Below are positions 9,101 to 16,415 of a stretch of 64,000 bases of DNA, piece by piece. The notes under the pieces were generated by a model that saw only the letters and a program-made list of their open reading frames with translations, did no database searches and was not told the DNA's origin. The first letter of the stretch is position 1, and each line of letters opens with the position of its first letter. A program made the position numbers and the translations under genes. Source of the DNA: Xenorhabdus sp. IM139775 (GTDB lineage: Bacteria; Pseudomonadota; Gammaproteobacteria; Enterobacterales; Enterobacteriaceae); the NCBI RefSeq assembly GCF_028598745.1, contig NZ_JAQRFK010000006.1:1-64000 (forward strand), written 5' to 3'.

Positions 9101-11870
9101 TCAGGCGTTTCTGATCGGCAATATCCCCGCGGGCAATCACAACCGCTTCGCGCACCCCGTGGCACTGGGTAAGGCGGGCTTCGATTTCCCCCAGTTCAAT
9201 GCGGAAGCCGCGCAGCTTGATTTGAAAATCGTTGCGGCCGAGGTATTCAAGATTGCCGTCAGGCCGCCAGCGCGCCAGATCGCCGGTTTTGTACATGCGG
9301 GAGCCGGCGACCGTCGAGAAAGGATCGGGCAGAAAGCGTTCCGCCGTCAGTGCTGGGCGGTTAAGGTAGCCACGGGTGACACCCACACCGCCGATATAGA
9401 TCTCGCCTTTGACACCGATCGGGACGGGCTGGGCATGGGCATCAAGCAGATAAATTTGGCTATTGGCGATGGGGCGGCCAATCGGCGGCGCATTTTTTTC
9501 CTGACTGTCACAGGAATAAAGGGTCGCGCAGATGGTGATTTCCGTCGGCCCGTAGCCATTGATCATCTGCCGCCCTTGCGCCCAGCGTTTGACCAGCGTT
9601 GACGAACACGTCTCGCTGCCGACGATCAATGTTTGCAACGTGTCGGGTATGTCATCCATTGCTGCCAAGGCCGTGGGGGACAAGAAAGTGTGGGTAATGG
9701 CATGGTTTTTTAAGTAACCGGACAGGGCGGCACCGGGCAGGATATTGGCACGTTTGGCAAGATAGAGACTGGCTCCTGCCAAGAGTGCCATGCAGCATTC
9801 CCAGATATAAACATCAAAACTGTTTGAGACAAACTGCAAGACGCGGCTGTCCGGGGTAAGGGACAATGTGTCTTGCTGAGTGGTAATCAGGTTACACAGG
9901 CTGTGATGTTCGACCATCACCCCTTTGGGTTGTCCGGTGGAACCGGAGGTATAAATGACATAAGCCAGATGGTGTGAGGTCAGCCCCAGCGCTTGGGTAT
10001 CCGGATTTTCTTCCGGCCTTGCAGCCAAAGCATCGCGTTGTTGGGCATCCAGCACGATGATGGGGATCGGTAAGTCATGGAGTGACAGGTTATTGCCCAG
10101 CATGTCAACCATCGCCGCCTGAGTAATCAGTACCACTGATGCTGAATCATGGAACATATATGCCAGCCGTTCGGCCGGATAAGTCGGATCGAGAGGCATA
10201 TAGGCCCCGCCTGCCTTGAGGATGCCCCATAAACCGACCACCAGATCCAGACTGCGTTCGACGCAAATCGCCACCCGATCGTCCGGCCGCACGCCCAGCG
10301 CAATCAGATAATGCGCGAGGCGATTAGCGCGGCGGTTCAGCTCGCCATAACTCAGGCAGTGATCGTCAAAGACCACCGCAATGGTATTCGGGTGCTGTTG
10401 TACCTGCTCCTCGAACAGTTGATGAATCAAGGTATTTTGTGGGAAATCGACCTGCGTGGCGTTGAAATCCACCAAGACTTGTTGGCGCTCTGCCTCTGGC
10501 AAGATGGGCAAATCGGCGATTGGCGTCTCCGGTGCGGTGACGGCGGCGTCAAGCAAGACGGCAAGGCGGGACTGGAGGGTCATGACCTCTGTGGTACCCA
10601 GGGTGTCAGTAGAAAAATTAAACTCAATCGTGACGGGGGGGCGATTATCGTCAAGACAGGCGGTGTCTGTGTACTGCTTGATAACAACCGACAAGGGATA
10701 GGGGAAGCCATGATACAGGTCAACGTGTTCGATACCGGTATCTTCTCCTTCCATGTGCAGGTGAGCGGTAAACGGTTCGAGTGATAAGGTGATGTCAAAT
10801 AATTGCGTCCGTCCCGTTGTCTGCTGGATGTGGGTCTGTCGGTTGATCTCTGCAATGGGTAAACGTTGGTGCTTATAACAACGCCGCAATTCTGCTGCGG
10901 CTTTGTGCATGACCTCAAGGAAGGTGTCCTCTGGTGAGATTGCCACACCAATCGGAATAACGGAGGCGAACATCCCCATGGTGTTTTTTTGTCGGGCATT
11001 TTTGCGGTTGTGCACGGGGATGCCAATGACAATCTCATCTGCCTCCGTGATCCGTGTGAAATAGCCGGCCAGAACAGCATACATAAAATGCAGGACGGAT
11101 AACCCTTGTTGGGTAACGGTCGTTTCAATACGTTGAAAAAGCGCCTTGTCCATTTGCCAAAAAATAGGCTTGGCGTGCTGCGCCCGGTTTGCTGTTTTTT
11201 TAGCATCAGCAGGCACAAGCAGGGGTTGTGGCAGGTTTTTATAGCGTTCTTGCCAAAATTGCACATCGTGTGAGTGGCGTGGGGACATAAAATAAGTCTG
11301 GTCATCCCCAATAAAATCCAGATAAGAGTGCGCCGCTTCATTTGGGGTTTCTTGCCTTATCGGGTGATTTTTTATCAGATTGTTTTTTATCAGATTGTTT
11401 TTTATCAGGTCATTATAGGTATCAATAACATCGTCAAGGAGCATGAACAAACTAATCCCATCCATGATCAAATGATGACAGCAAAATTGCCAGTATCGGC
11501 GTGTCTTGCTTACCCGCAGTATCTCGGATCGCCACAACTCACCATTCAGCCTGAAGGGGCGCATGAATTCGGCATCAATATGTTGTCTGGCTTGGGTTTC
11601 TGCGTCTGAATGCGACGAAAAATCGCGGAAGGTCACGGGGACAGGGCGCGTATCATCAACCTGTTGGCGGGGTAATGCGTGGGTGTCGATAAGCTGCAAA
11701 CGCAATGTATCGCGACGGGAAACAATCGTTTTAAAGGCATTAACGAACAACGTTTCATTCAATTCCCCGACGATGCAGGCAAAAAGGCCAATATTATATT
11801 TGGGCGAATCGGCATGGATAACCTGATCGAGCCAGATAACTTGCTGAGGCGAACTTAGTGGGTGTGTCAT
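153..11870 (-). CDS. Non-ribosomal peptide synthetase, C-A-T-C-A-T-C-A-T-C-T, no thioesterase
   Basis: Multimodular peptide synthetase of about 3905 aa. Domains by approximate residue: C1 1-440 (HHLIMDG near 135, starter-like), A1 480-975 (YTSGSTGQPKG near 640, NGKLDRQ near 970), T1 near 1024 (LGGHSL), C2 1115-1540 (HHLVSDH near 1250), A2 1570-2080, T2 near 2128, C3 2195-2640 (HHMISDG near 2333, LCL-like), A3 2680-3210, T3 near 3260, C4 3350-3790 (HHMLNDH near 3493), T4 near 3857 (LGGHSL). C2 and C4 carry the N-terminal HxLLxxxGD signature of dual epimerisation/condensation domains. There is no A domain before T4 and no TE or reductase, so release and loading of T4 are unexplained. The start at 11870 is preferred because AGGGAG lies 7 nt upstream; the in-frame ATG at 11876 is too close to it. 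Product unknown. Several 12-15-bp tandem duplications lie inside the gene. Confidence 0.95.
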   Translation of the reverse strand: MTHPLSSPQQVIWLDQVIHADSPKYNIGLFACIVGELNETLFVNAFKTIVSRRDTLRLQLIDTHALPRQQVDDTRPVPVTFRDFSSHSDAETQARQHIDAEFMRPFRLNGELWRSEILRVSKTRRYWQFCCHHLIMDGISLFMLLDDVIDTYNDLIKNNLIKNNLIKNHPIRQETPNEAAHSYLDFIGDDQTYFMSPRHSHDVQFWQERYKNLPQPLLVPADAKKTANRAQHAKPIFWQMDKALFQRIETTVTQQGLSVLHFMYAVLAGYFTRITEADEIVIGIPVHNRKNARQKNTMGMFASVIPIGVAISPEDTFLEVMHKAAAELRRCYKHQRLPIAEINRQTHIQQTTGRTQLFDITLSLEPFTAHLHMEGEDTGIEHVDLYHGFPYPLSVVIKQYTDTACLDDNRPPVTIEFNFSTDTLGTTEVMTLQSRLAVLLDAAVTAPETPIADLPILPEAERQQVLVDFNATQVDFPQNTLIHQLFEEQVQQHPNTIAVVFDDHCLSYGELNRRANRLAHYLIALGVRPDDRVAICVERSLDLVVGLWGILKAGGAYMPLDPTYPAERLAYMFHDSASVVLITQAAMVDMLGNNLSLHDLPIPIIVLDAQQRDALAARPEENPDTQALGLTSHHLAYVIYTSGSTGQPKGVMVEHHSLCNLITTQQDTLSLTPDSRVLQFVSNSFDVYIWECCMALLAGASLYLAKRANILPGAALSGYLKNHAITHTFLSPTALAAMDDIPDTLQTLIVGSETCSSTLVKRWAQGRQMINGYGPTEITICATLYSCDSQEKNAPPIGRPIANSQIYLLDAHAQPVPIGVKGEIYIGGVGVTRGYLNRPALTAERFLPDPFSTVAGSRMYKTGDLARWRPDGNLEYLGRNDFQIKLRGFRIELGEIEARLTQCHGVREAVVIARGDIADQKRLIAYLLAEPDAELAPAELRQQLMQQLAEYMIPSAFVTLDTFPRTPNGKLDRQALPEPDQAAIATRGYQAPVNEAETVLAGIWQTLLRLDNIGRHDHFFELGGHSLMAVSLSERLYSLGWLLDIHTVFTTPVLNEMAKAMRAVQDNMMATFAVPPNLIPDGCTAITPDMLTLLSLSQPEIAAIAAATPGGTANIQDIYPLAPLQEGILFHYLLQAQGDTYLLRNVFAFDTRERLDTFLVALQQVIDRHDILRTAACWQGLAKPVQVVWRRAVLCINTFLPDSEQDVPSQLLAHTDPHHRRLDVSQAPLFSADIAHDPQQDEWLLALSFHHLVSDHMTLEFIMAEINQRLHDHAENSGCGKWPAALPYRNFVAQFLHVKDSGHETYFREVLAGINEPTAPFGILDILSGDRLVREDTQAIDPVLAKAIRIQARRQGVSPSVLFHVAWAQVLAQTSGRDDVVFGTVLLGRMQGNADINRMLGLFINTLPVRIRLAGNSAQATVQAAYRSLMALLEHEQAPLALAQRCSGVAPSLPLFSALLNYRHSQPGAIHIAWEGIRLLAVQERTHYPLTLSVDDLGEGFNLVAQAVSGIDPTRLLAYVTTALTGLVEALDTESQKPIMHIPILPPTERRQLLVDFNATQTDFPQDALIHQLFEAQVQRSPDAIAVTFADQSLSYDALNRRANRLAHHLIGLGVRPDDRVAICVERTLAMVVGLLAILKAGGAYVPLDPAYPAERLAYMLEDATPRILLTQTTLAGQLACPVPTIPSETVPFETVLLDTVLLDNPVPLLDDMPPDNPDPQAQGLTSRHLAYVIYTSGSTGLPKGVAIEHRNTVNFLTWARQTFHPEEFAHTLFTTSLNFDLAVYECFAPLISGGTVHLVPDALSLVTQQPDTQKTAISLINTVPSAIAHLLDTDVIPATAIPATTRTINLAGEALKPHLVAQLFTRTAVQDVCNLYGPSETTTYSTWVRMNRPTGFAAHIGRPIANTQIYLLNTNGQPVPFGVAGEIHIAGAGVARGYLNRPELTAERFLPDPFSDIQHARMYKTGDLGRWRPDGNIEYLGRNDFQVKIRGFRIEPGEIEAQLVQCHGVREAVVLACENGSGQKQLVAYLLPRAGIELEPAELRRQLAQHLADYMLPSAFVTLDAFPLTPNGKLDRQALPAPDQSAIATRGYEAPVGHTEEALAKIWQTLLKIEKVGRHDHFFELGGHSLLAVQLTARVRQKLALELTLPQLFAHPVLTDLAAVLTDTFMVTQTAVTPTIATQTLIPAADRRQPLPLAFAQQRLWFLARLNPAASLAYHIPARLHLCGQLDHCAFAAALDRLVARHESLRTRFVLADEQPYQHIAAAESGFKLTYQDLRGLDNTARLNRIDELTEREARTPFDFAHELLIRGQLLQLAAGEHVLILTQHHMISDGWSAGVLIRELGVLYRAALEGQADPLPPLPIQYADYAVWQREWLRGDMLTAQQNFWQQQLQGAPARLDLPTDRPRPPEQRYTGNHVPVHLNADLLSALRALGLRQGTTLFMTLLAGWGIVLARLSGQDDIVIGTPVANRQRSELEGLIGLFVNTLPLRVELAHCPTVAELLAHVRERALAAYAHQDLPFEQLVETLQPERSLSYSPIFQVMLALNNTPAQTFELPGLSVSLLEQPHRSAHFDLTLSLNETSLNETSLNESRDGLGGYLEYASDLFDRATVERMVGYLTNVLTAMAADETQAIAHLPMLSVSERRQLLVDFNTAQVDFPPNALTHHRFIHQQYIHQQLEAQVQRTPDATAVVFEGQSLSYHELNCRANQLAHSLIASGVHPDDRVAIYVERGLDMITGLFGILKAGAGYVPLDPEYPTERLAYQLSDSQPVTLLTQKRLQRRLPIDLPQQGIPVWLLDDETQQGRMAKQPEHNPDSKQIGLQPHHLAYIIYTSGSTGHPKGVMLEHHNVASLIHAHCQISQPRLGDRILQFVTVAFDISVSDIFPTLASGATLVLRPSHIKIPDRTFVDFLREQKVTILNIPTAFWHHWVQEIVAGRGGFSPYLHTVIVGGDKVEYRYLMDWLSRPETQSCRWFNAYGPTEVTVTATTMRIDNKTASTIIDNITDNIPIGRPLSNTRIYILDTFGQPVPIGVSGEIYIGGMGVARGYSNQPALTAEKFVTDPFSDQPNARMYKTGDLGRWRPDGNIEYLGRNDFQVKIRGYRIEPGEIEAKLGQCHGVREAIVLARELAPQKLSSQKRSSQKRSSQENMPAEKRLVAYLLAEPNVKLVPMELRKQLAQHLADFMLPSAFVILDAFPLAPNGKLDRKALPMPDQSAIVTRAYAAPTGAVEIALAEIWQALLGLEKVSRYDHFFELGGHSLMVVNLIERLRNQGHGLDIRTVFSAPVLAEMAKAVWSVQDNATPFTVPPNLIPEGCTTITPDMLPLVSLTQHEIDTVAATIPGGAANIQDIYPLAPLQEGMLFHHLLQTEGDIYLLHILLAFDTRERLDIFLAALQQLIDRHDIWRTAVCWQGLKQPVQVVCRQAPLRIDTFIPDNMPDSDKDIPSQLQAHTDPGQRRLDVSQAPLLSADIAHDPQRGEWLLALCCHHMLNDHMSLDVIMAEINQRLHPRPKHRSPPPLPVLPYRQFITQSLRVPMSTHEAYFREILADVDTPTAPFGILAINRGEKTVTEAVQPLSAALSKAIRTQARRQGVSPGVLFHVAWALVLANVELAKASARNDVVFGTVLLGRMQGGIGLDQILGLFINTLPVRIRLAGNSVQETVQTTYRSLTRLLEHEQAPLALAQRCSGVTPPLPLFNALLNYRHSRPGSTRNTWEGIRLLTAQERTHYPLYLAVDDRGKGFRLAAQTVAGIDPARLNTGMINALTELVDALNTAPHQPIENLPILPAAEFRQLSGNVTGTPEHPALPVSAPSAVATLGDEAPIGDVEIALAEIWQALLKTEQVSRHDNFFKLGGHSLVAIQLLSRMYAQGMPVPLAALFTHPTLCELALVVRETCAGYKSQD
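1023..1048. repeat. 15-bp tandem microduplication in NRPS C4
   Basis: TTTGCCAACTCGACG is followed directly by TTTGCCAATAC. It adds five residues (LANVE then LAKAS in the protein) relative to the matching stretch of C2. Confidence 0.55.
1548..1571. repeat. 12-bp tandem microduplication in NRPS C4
   Basis: GTCCGGCATATT is followed by GTCCGGTATAAA, giving PDNMPDS where the paralogous C2 domain has only PDS. The 12-bp excess over C2 indicates an in-frame duplication. Confidence 0.6.
2421..2480. repeat. Four 15-bp tandem units in NRPS A3 C-terminal subdomain
   Basis: The unit TTGGCTAGACCGTTT is present twice exactly (2421-2435, 2436-2450) and twice degenerately (2451-2465, 2466-2480). The protein has SSQKR repeats that A1 and A2 lack at the same place, so this is an in-frame expansion of a surface loop. 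Confidence 0.85.
3826..3870. repeat. Three 15-bp tandem units at the C3-A3 linker
   Basis: AGCTGTTGATGAATG, TACTGTTGATGAATA and AACCGGTGATGAGTC lie in tandem, coding IHQQ repeats. The A1 and A2 linkers at the same place are 30 bp shorter, so two units were gained here. Confidence 0.75.
4088..4130. repeat. 15-bp tandem units in NRPS C3
   Basis: The unit TTTCATTCAGTGACG occurs almost three times (4088-4102 with one change, 4103-4117, 4118-4130 partial), coding SLNET repeats near the end of C3. Confidence 0.85.
6760..6819. repeat. Four degenerate 15-bp tandem units in NRPS A2
   Basis: Units begin TCGAGTAACACGGTG, TCGAGTAATACTGTT, TCGAATGGTACTGTT and TCGGATGGTATCGTG. They encode TIPSE, TVPFE, TVLLD, TVLLD in the N-terminal part of A2, before the phosphate-binding loop. 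Confidence 0.8.
11368..11408. repeat. 15-bp tandem units in NRPS C1
   Basis: The unit TTTTTTATCAGATTG occurs twice exactly (11368-11382, 11383-11397) and a third time in part, coding NLIKN repeats about 25 residues after the HHLIMDG motif. Confidence 0.85.
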
Positions 11871-12124
11871 ATTCATTCTCCCTGTGTAGCTGTGCGCTGG
11901 TAAAAAATGAACTGATGGATTGTTAAAAATTAGAGTTTTAAACTAAAAACTATTCTCATTAAGAGTAATTTTGGATAAATTAGCCAAAAAATAATGTAGT
12001 GTCGATGCTTTTTGTTGTCCGTACCGGCATGGTGAGAGTCGGCACCGTGGCGCATGAGCGCTAGTGATATGATTATCAAAGAAAACGGTTGGATTGGGGG
12101 GAGATGAAGGGGATATCACGGACT
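11871..12124. promoter_or_regulatory. NRPS upstream region, with a weak Fur-like box
   Basis: No gene is visible here. It is AT-rich and must hold the NRPS promoter. On the minus strand CTTAATGAGAATAGTTTTT (11945-11963) matches 12 of 19 positions of the Fur consensus, centred on AATGAGAAT. A second weak candidate, TGATATGATTATCA, lies near 12065-12078 and is further from the consensus. I cannot place a -35/-10 pair with confidence. Confidence 0.35.
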
Positions 12125-12155
12125 AAACAACCCCAGCCAAAGCATGGGGTTGTTT
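12125..12155 (-). terminator. Rho-independent terminator of ackA-pta
   Basis: The arms AAACAACCCCA and TGGGGTTGTTT form an 11-bp perfect stem with a 9-nt loop, 27 bp beyond the pta stop codon. Its placement between pta and the NRPS promoter suggests that it insulates the two transcripts. The stem's own terminal T-run supplies most of the U tract. Confidence 0.7.
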
Positions 12156-12181
12156 CTTCTACAGGGTCTTGATGGTCTTGC

Positions 12182-14326
12182 TTATGCGTTTTCTTGCTGA
12201 GTTGACTGAATGGCAGTCAGTGCAACGGTATAAACAATATCATCCACCAGTGCGCCACGGGACAGGTCGTTAACCGGCTTGCGCATACCTTGCAGCATTG
12301 GCCCGATGGAAACCAGATCCGCTGAACGCTGTACCGCTTTGTAAGTGGTGTTACCGGTGTTCAGATCAGGGAAGATAAACACGGTTGCCTGACCGGCAAC
12401 CGGTGAATTTGGTGCCTTGGATTTCGCCACATCGGCCATGATAGCCGCGTCGTACTGCAATGGGCCGTCGATGATCAGGTCCGGGCGTTTTTCTTGTGCC
12501 AAACGGGTTGCCTCACGCACTTTTTCAACATCGCTGCCTGCACCAGAATTACCGGTGGAGTAAGAGATCATTGCAACGCGAGGTTCGATACCAAACGCTT
12601 TCGCAGAATCTGCCGATTGGATGGCGATTTCAGACAGTTGTTCTGCGGTTGGATCGGGGTTGATTGCACAGTCACCGTAAACCAGCACTTGCTCTGGCAG
12701 CAACATAAAGAAGACAGAAGAAACCAGTGAGCTGTTTGGTGCCGTTTTAATTAACTGCAATGGCGGACGAATGGTGTTGGCCGTGGTGTGAACCGCACCG
12801 GAAACCAGCCCGTCAACTTCGTTTTGCTCCAGCATCAGGGTGCCCAGAACCACGTTGTCTTCCAGTTGTTCGCGGGCAACCACTTCGGTCATGCCTTTGT
12901 TCTTGCGCAGTTCAACCAGACGCGGAACATAGCGTTCACGGACTGCCGCCGGATCCACTATTTCAATCCCGGCACCCAACTCAACGCCCTGCGCCGCAGC
13001 GACACGGCGGATTTCTTCGGGATCACCCAACAGGATACATTCGGCAATGCCACGTTCAGCACAGATAGCGGCTGCTTTGACGGTACGCGGTTCGTCGCCT
13101 TCCGGCAGAACGATACGCTTGCCGGCCTGACGCGCCAGTTCGGTCAACTGATAGCGGAATGCCGGCGGAGACAGGAGATTTGGGCGTTCTGATGCGGCTG
13201 CCAGAGAATCGATCCACGCGCTGCTGATGTGTTGTGCCACGTAGTTTTGAACTTTTTCGATACGCTCGTGGTCATCAGCCGGAACTTCCAGACTGAAACT
13301 TTGCAGGTTCAGGGAAGTCTGCCATGTGTTGGTTTTCACCGTGAACACTGGCAGGCCGGTGTTGAATGCACGTTCACACAGCTCACGGATAGAATCATCA
13401 ATGGAGTAACCCCCGGTCAGCAGGACGGCACCAATTTCAATGCCATTCATGGCGGCCAGACAAGCCGTGATCAGGACATCAGGACGGTCAGCGGAAGTCA
13501 CCAGCAGGGAACCCGGACGGAAGTACTCCAGCATGTTAGGAATGCTGCGGGCACAGAACGTCACGGACTTGATGCGGCGGCTTTCGACAGCGCCTTCATT
13601 GATGATGTCCGCTTTCAGGTGCTTGGCCATATCAATCGCACGGGTCGCGATCAGGTCGAAGCTCCACGGAATACAGCCGAGAATAGGCAGCGGGCTGTTT
13701 TTGGCGATGGCGTTGGGATCAATGTGCGCAATCGTTGCTTTCGTGGATTCATCAAAGATTTCAGACAAATCCGGGCGGGTGCGGCCCTGATCATCAACCG
13801 GGGCATTCAGTTTATTGACAATGACACCGATAATGTTTTGGTTCTTGCTGCCGCCGTATTCAGCACGGGTCAGTTCAATGCTCTCTTTCAGTTGCTCCGG
13901 TGTGTTGGTTCCCTGTGCCGTCACAAACACGATCTCAGCGTTCAGTGTCTTGGCGATTTCATAGTTCAGGGATTGGGCAAACGGATGTTTGCGCGTCGGC
14001 ACCAGACCTTCAATCAGCACCACTTCTGCATCTTTGGCGTTTTCGTGGTAACGCGCCACGATCTCTTCCATTAAGACGTCTTTTTTATTGGTGGTCAGCC
14101 ATGATTCCACATGCGCCATATCCAGCGGTTCAGCCGCATGGATGCTGGAGTGTGAACGGATAATGGCAGTGGTTTGATCCTGAGAACCCGTGTGACGGGG
14201 TTGTGCGATAGGTTTGAAAACGCTCAGGCGAACGCCTTTTTGCTCCATGGAGCGAATAACACCCAGACTGACACTGGTTAAACCAACGCTGGTGCCAGTA
14301 GGAATTAACATAATTGTACGGGACAC
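12182..14326 (-). CDS. pta: Phosphate acetyltransferase
   Basis: Converts acetyl-CoA and phosphate to acetyl phosphate in the cytoplasmic Pta-AckA pathway of acetate overflow and reuse. At 714 aa it has the length of E. coli Pta, the long enterobacterial form. The order is an N-terminal BioD-like P-loop domain ([14 protein letters not shown] near residue 10), a DRTGG-type regulatory middle part (about 230-340) and the C-terminal PTA catalytic domain (about 390-710, with [10 protein letters not shown]). It follows ackA by 76 bp on the same strand and is surely co-transcribed. No truncation or odd residue was seen. Confidence 0.97.
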   Translation of the reverse strand: MSRTIMLIPTGTSVGLTSVSLGVIRSMEQKGVRLSVFKPIAQPRHTGSQDQTTAIIRSHSSIHAAEPLDMAHVESWLTTNKKDVLMEEIVARYHENAKDAEVVLIEGLVPTRKHPFAQSLNYEIAKTLNAEIVFVTAQGTNTPEQLKESIELTRAEYGGSKNQNIIGVIVNKLNAPVDDQGRTRPDLSEIFDESTKATIAHIDPNAIAKNSPLPILGCIPWSFDLIATRAIDMAKHLKADIINEGAVESRRIKSVTFCARSIPNMLEYFRPGSLLVTSADRPDVLITACLAAMNGIEIGAVLLTGGYSIDDSIRELCERAFNTGLPVFTVKTNTWQTSLNLQSFSLEVPADDHERIEKVQNYVAQHISSAWIDSLAAASERPNLLSPPAFRYQLTELARQAGKRIVLPEGDEPRTVKAAAICAERGIAECILLGDPEEIRRVAAAQGVELGAGIEIVDPAAVRERYVPRLVELRKNKGMTEVVAREQLEDNVVLGTLMLEQNEVDGLVSGAVHTTANTIRPPLQLIKTAPNSSLVSSVFFMLLPEQVLVYGDCAINPDPTAEQLSEIAIQSADSAKAFGIEPRVAMISYSTGNSGAGSDVEKVREATRLAQEKRPDLIIDGPLQYDAAIMADVAKSKAPNSPVAGQATVFIFPDLNTGNTTYKAVQRSADLVSIGPMLQGMRKPVNDLSRGALVDDIVYTVALTAIQSTQQENA

Positions 14327-14355
14327 GGAAACCTCTTTATGTTACTCATGAATAG

Positions 14356-14382
14356 AGAACCGCCAGCGATGCCGGCGGTTCT
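14356..14382 (-). other. Hairpin in the ackA-pta spacer
   Basis: AGAACCGCC (14356-14364) and GGCGGTTCT (14374-14382) form a perfect 9-bp GC-rich stem with a 9-nt loop. No U-run follows on the minus strand, so it is more likely an intercistronic stabiliser or attenuator than a full terminator. Confidence 0.45.
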
Positions 14383-14402
14383 GAAAATCATGACTGCTGA
14401 TG

Positions 14403-15605
14403 TTATGCAGTCAGGCGTGCTGAATCCTGAGCAATGACCAATTCTTCATTGGTTGGGATAACCAGGGCAGGACGGCCGTTATCGGTCGTGATAACACCTG
14501 ATTTGCCGAAGCGAGCGGCAAGGTTACGCTCGTGATCATATTCGAAGCCCAGCAGGGCCACTTTCTTCATGGTCAGTTCACGCACCAGCGCGGAGTTTTC
14601 ACCGATGCCGCCGGTGAAGATAATCGCGTCCAGACGGCCTTCCATCAGTGCACTGTATGCGCCGATGTATTTCGCCAGGCGGTGGCAGTAAACATCCATG
14701 GCACGTTTAGCATCAGCTTTGGTTGCGTAGTTGTCTTCGACATAACGGCAGTCGCTGGTCACTTCGGTCAGGCCCTGGAAGCCGGACTCTTTGGTCAGCA
14801 GGGTGTTGATCTGGGCGACGCTCATGCCCATTGCATCGTGCAGGTGGAATACGATAGCGGGATCGATGTCACCACTGCGGGTTCCCATCACCAGACCTTC
14901 CAGTGGCGTCAGGCCCATGGAAGTATCAACACACTGACCGTTAACAATGGCAGACACAGAGCCACCGTTGCCCAAATGGCAGGTGATGACATTCAGCTCT
15001 TCAACCGGTTTGTTCAGCATCTTGGCGGCTTCACGGGAAACGTAGAAATGGCTGGTGCCGTGTGCGCCGTAACGGCGGATGCCATGCTCTTTATACAGGT
15101 TGTAAGGCAGTGCGTACAGGTACGCTTCTTCAGGCATCGTCTGGTGGAAGGCAGTGTCAAATACGGCAATATTCTTCTCAAGCAGATGAGGGAAGGCTTT
15201 TTTCGCTTCTGCAATACCGATCAGGTGAGCTGGGTTGTGCAGTGGTGCGAATGGAATCGCGGCTTCAATGCCTTCGATAACTTCATCGGTGATCACCACG
15301 GAAGAAGTGAACTTCTCACCACCATGCACAATACGGTGACCGATGGCTGAAATTTGGGCAGAAAGTTCTGGTTTTTCAGCCAAAATAGTATTAACAATGA
15401 AGTTCAGTGCTTCGCTGTGTGCTGCGCCGGCACCTAAAGCAGCTTCGTTTTTCGCGCCATCCATTTTCCATTTAAGACGAGCTTCAGGCAGGTTAAAGCA
15501 CTCTGCTAAACCCGAAAGATATTCTTCACCATTGGTAGGATCGATGATAGCGAATTTCAGGGAGGAACTACCGCAATTAAGAACCAGTACCAGCTTACTT
15601 GACAT
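14403..15605 (-). CDS. ackA: Acetate kinase
   Basis: Transfers phosphate from acetyl phosphate to ADP, giving acetate and ATP, and works in reverse for acetate uptake. The 400-aa product has the ASKHA kinase motifs: NCGSSSLKF at residues 10-18, GHRIVHGG near 90, AHGTSH near 180, [16 protein letters not shown] near 240 and FTGGIGEN near 330. Length and order of motifs match E. coli AckA. It is the first gene of ackA-pta and is transcribed divergently from yfbV, as in E. coli. Confidence 0.98.
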   Translation of the reverse strand: MSSKLVLVLNCGSSSLKFAIIDPTNGEEYLSGLAECFNLPEARLKWKMDGAKNEAALGAGAAHSEALNFIVNTILAEKPELSAQISAIGHRIVHGGEKFTSSVVITDEVIEGIEAAIPFAPLHNPAHLIGIAEAKKAFPHLLEKNIAVFDTAFHQTMPEEAYLYALPYNLYKEHGIRRYGAHGTSHFYVSREAAKMLNKPVEELNVITCHLGNGGSVSAIVNGQCVDTSMGLTPLEGLVMGTRSGDIDPAIVFHLHDAMGMSVAQINTLLTKESGFQGLTEVTSDCRYVEDNYATKADAKRAMDVYCHRLAKYIGAYSALMEGRLDAIIFTGGIGENSALVRELTMKKVALLGFEYDHERNLAARFGKSGVITTDNGRPALVIPTNEELVIAQDSARLTA

Positions 15606-15670
15606 GGAAATACCTATTATCTTGTTGTGATCTAATCTTTAAAAAGAACAGTGTTAAAAAATAAAAATAA

Positions 15671-15682
15671 TTTGTTAACAAA
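15671..15682. promoter_or_regulatory. TTTGTTAACAAA palindrome upstream of ackA
   Basis: A perfect 12-bp palindrome 66 bp upstream of the ackA start. The same 12 bases occur upstream of nuoA (22991-23002). It contains a GTTAA core resembling part of an ArcA site. Function is inference. Confidence 0.35.
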
Positions 15683-15870
15683 CCGCGCCTAATTGTTGCG
15701 AAAAAGGTCAAAATTCCTGTTTTGTTACTGCAACAACATAAAAGTCTGTGTAGGATACCGTTTGCCAGCAATAAAGACAAAATATACTTAATAGTATTAA
15801 TACTACAAAAAAGATTTTATCTTTTGTATGGATTTTTTAAAAACTATATCTTTAATTGATTGAGGTCATG

Positions 15871-16326
15871 ATGAACACGACACCGCCTGTCAGCCAGGGT
15901 TGGTTTAAGCGAATGCAATTAGGACAGCAATATTTGAAAACCTGGCCACTGGAAAAGCAGCTTGCCCCGGTTTTTCCTGAAAATCGTGTGATTAAGGCGA
16001 CGCGTTTTGGTATTCGGTTTATGCCGCCATTGGCCATTTTTACGTTGACATGGCAAATTGCCCTCGGTGGTCAATTGGGGCCTTCCGTGGCGACAGCGCT
16101 GTTTGCCTGTAGTTTGCCGTTACAGGGGGTGTGGTGGCTGGGAAAACGAGCGGCAACCCCGTTACCGGAAAGATTGCTGAACTGGTTTTATGAAATTCGG
16201 GAAAAATTTACTCAGGCAGGCATTGCCATGTCCCCGGTGGAAAACGCCCCGACTTACTTCTCACTGGCTGAATTGCTTAAACGGGCATTTAAGCAATTGG
16301 ATAACTCTTTTCTTGATGATATTTAA
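15871..16326 (+). CDS. yfbV: UPF0208 membrane protein YfbV
   Basis: Small inner-membrane protein of unassigned function, about 151 aa. The segment [20 protein letters not shown] and the following [10 protein letters not shown] stretch give two membrane spans around residues 45-90, and the C-terminal [15 protein letters not shown] resembles the E. coli protein's end. A frame extension starts at a TTG at 15856, but GAGG at 15862-15865 fits the ATG at 15871 (or the adjacent one at 15868). Divergent to ackA, as in E. coli. Confidence 0.9.
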   Translation: MNTTPPVSQGWFKRMQLGQQYLKTWPLEKQLAPVFPENRVIKATRFGIRFMPPLAIFTLTWQIALGGQLGPSVATALFACSLPLQGVWWLGKRAATPLPERLLNWFYEIREKFTQAGIAMSPVENAPTYFSLAELLKRAFKQLDNSFLDDI

Positions 16327-16415
16327 TCCCTTCTAATCAATAATGAATATTATAGAAATGTATCTTTCATTGAGATGATTAACGTAACGCATAACCGCGT
16401 TTAAAGGAGTCGGGT

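Noticed and set aside
5079-9602. Long plus-strand ORFs (242-268 aa) inside the NRPS
   Set aside because: They are antisense to conserved A and T domains, repeat in each module at the same position, and have no recognisable motifs or ribosome-binding sites; they are shadows of the NRPS.
10580-11341. 253-aa minus-strand ORF inside the NRPS
   Set aside because: It is another frame of C1/A1 coding sequence; the NRPS frame carries the conserved motifs.
12060-12080. Second Fur-like site TGATATGATTATCA
   Set aside because: Only the central ATGATTATCA fits; outer positions fail and the spacing is one base short of the usual palindrome.
13229-15350. Plus-strand ORFs of 281 and 272 aa opposite pta and ackA
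   Set aside because: Antisense to strongly conserved genes, with no plausible start signal or protein motifs.
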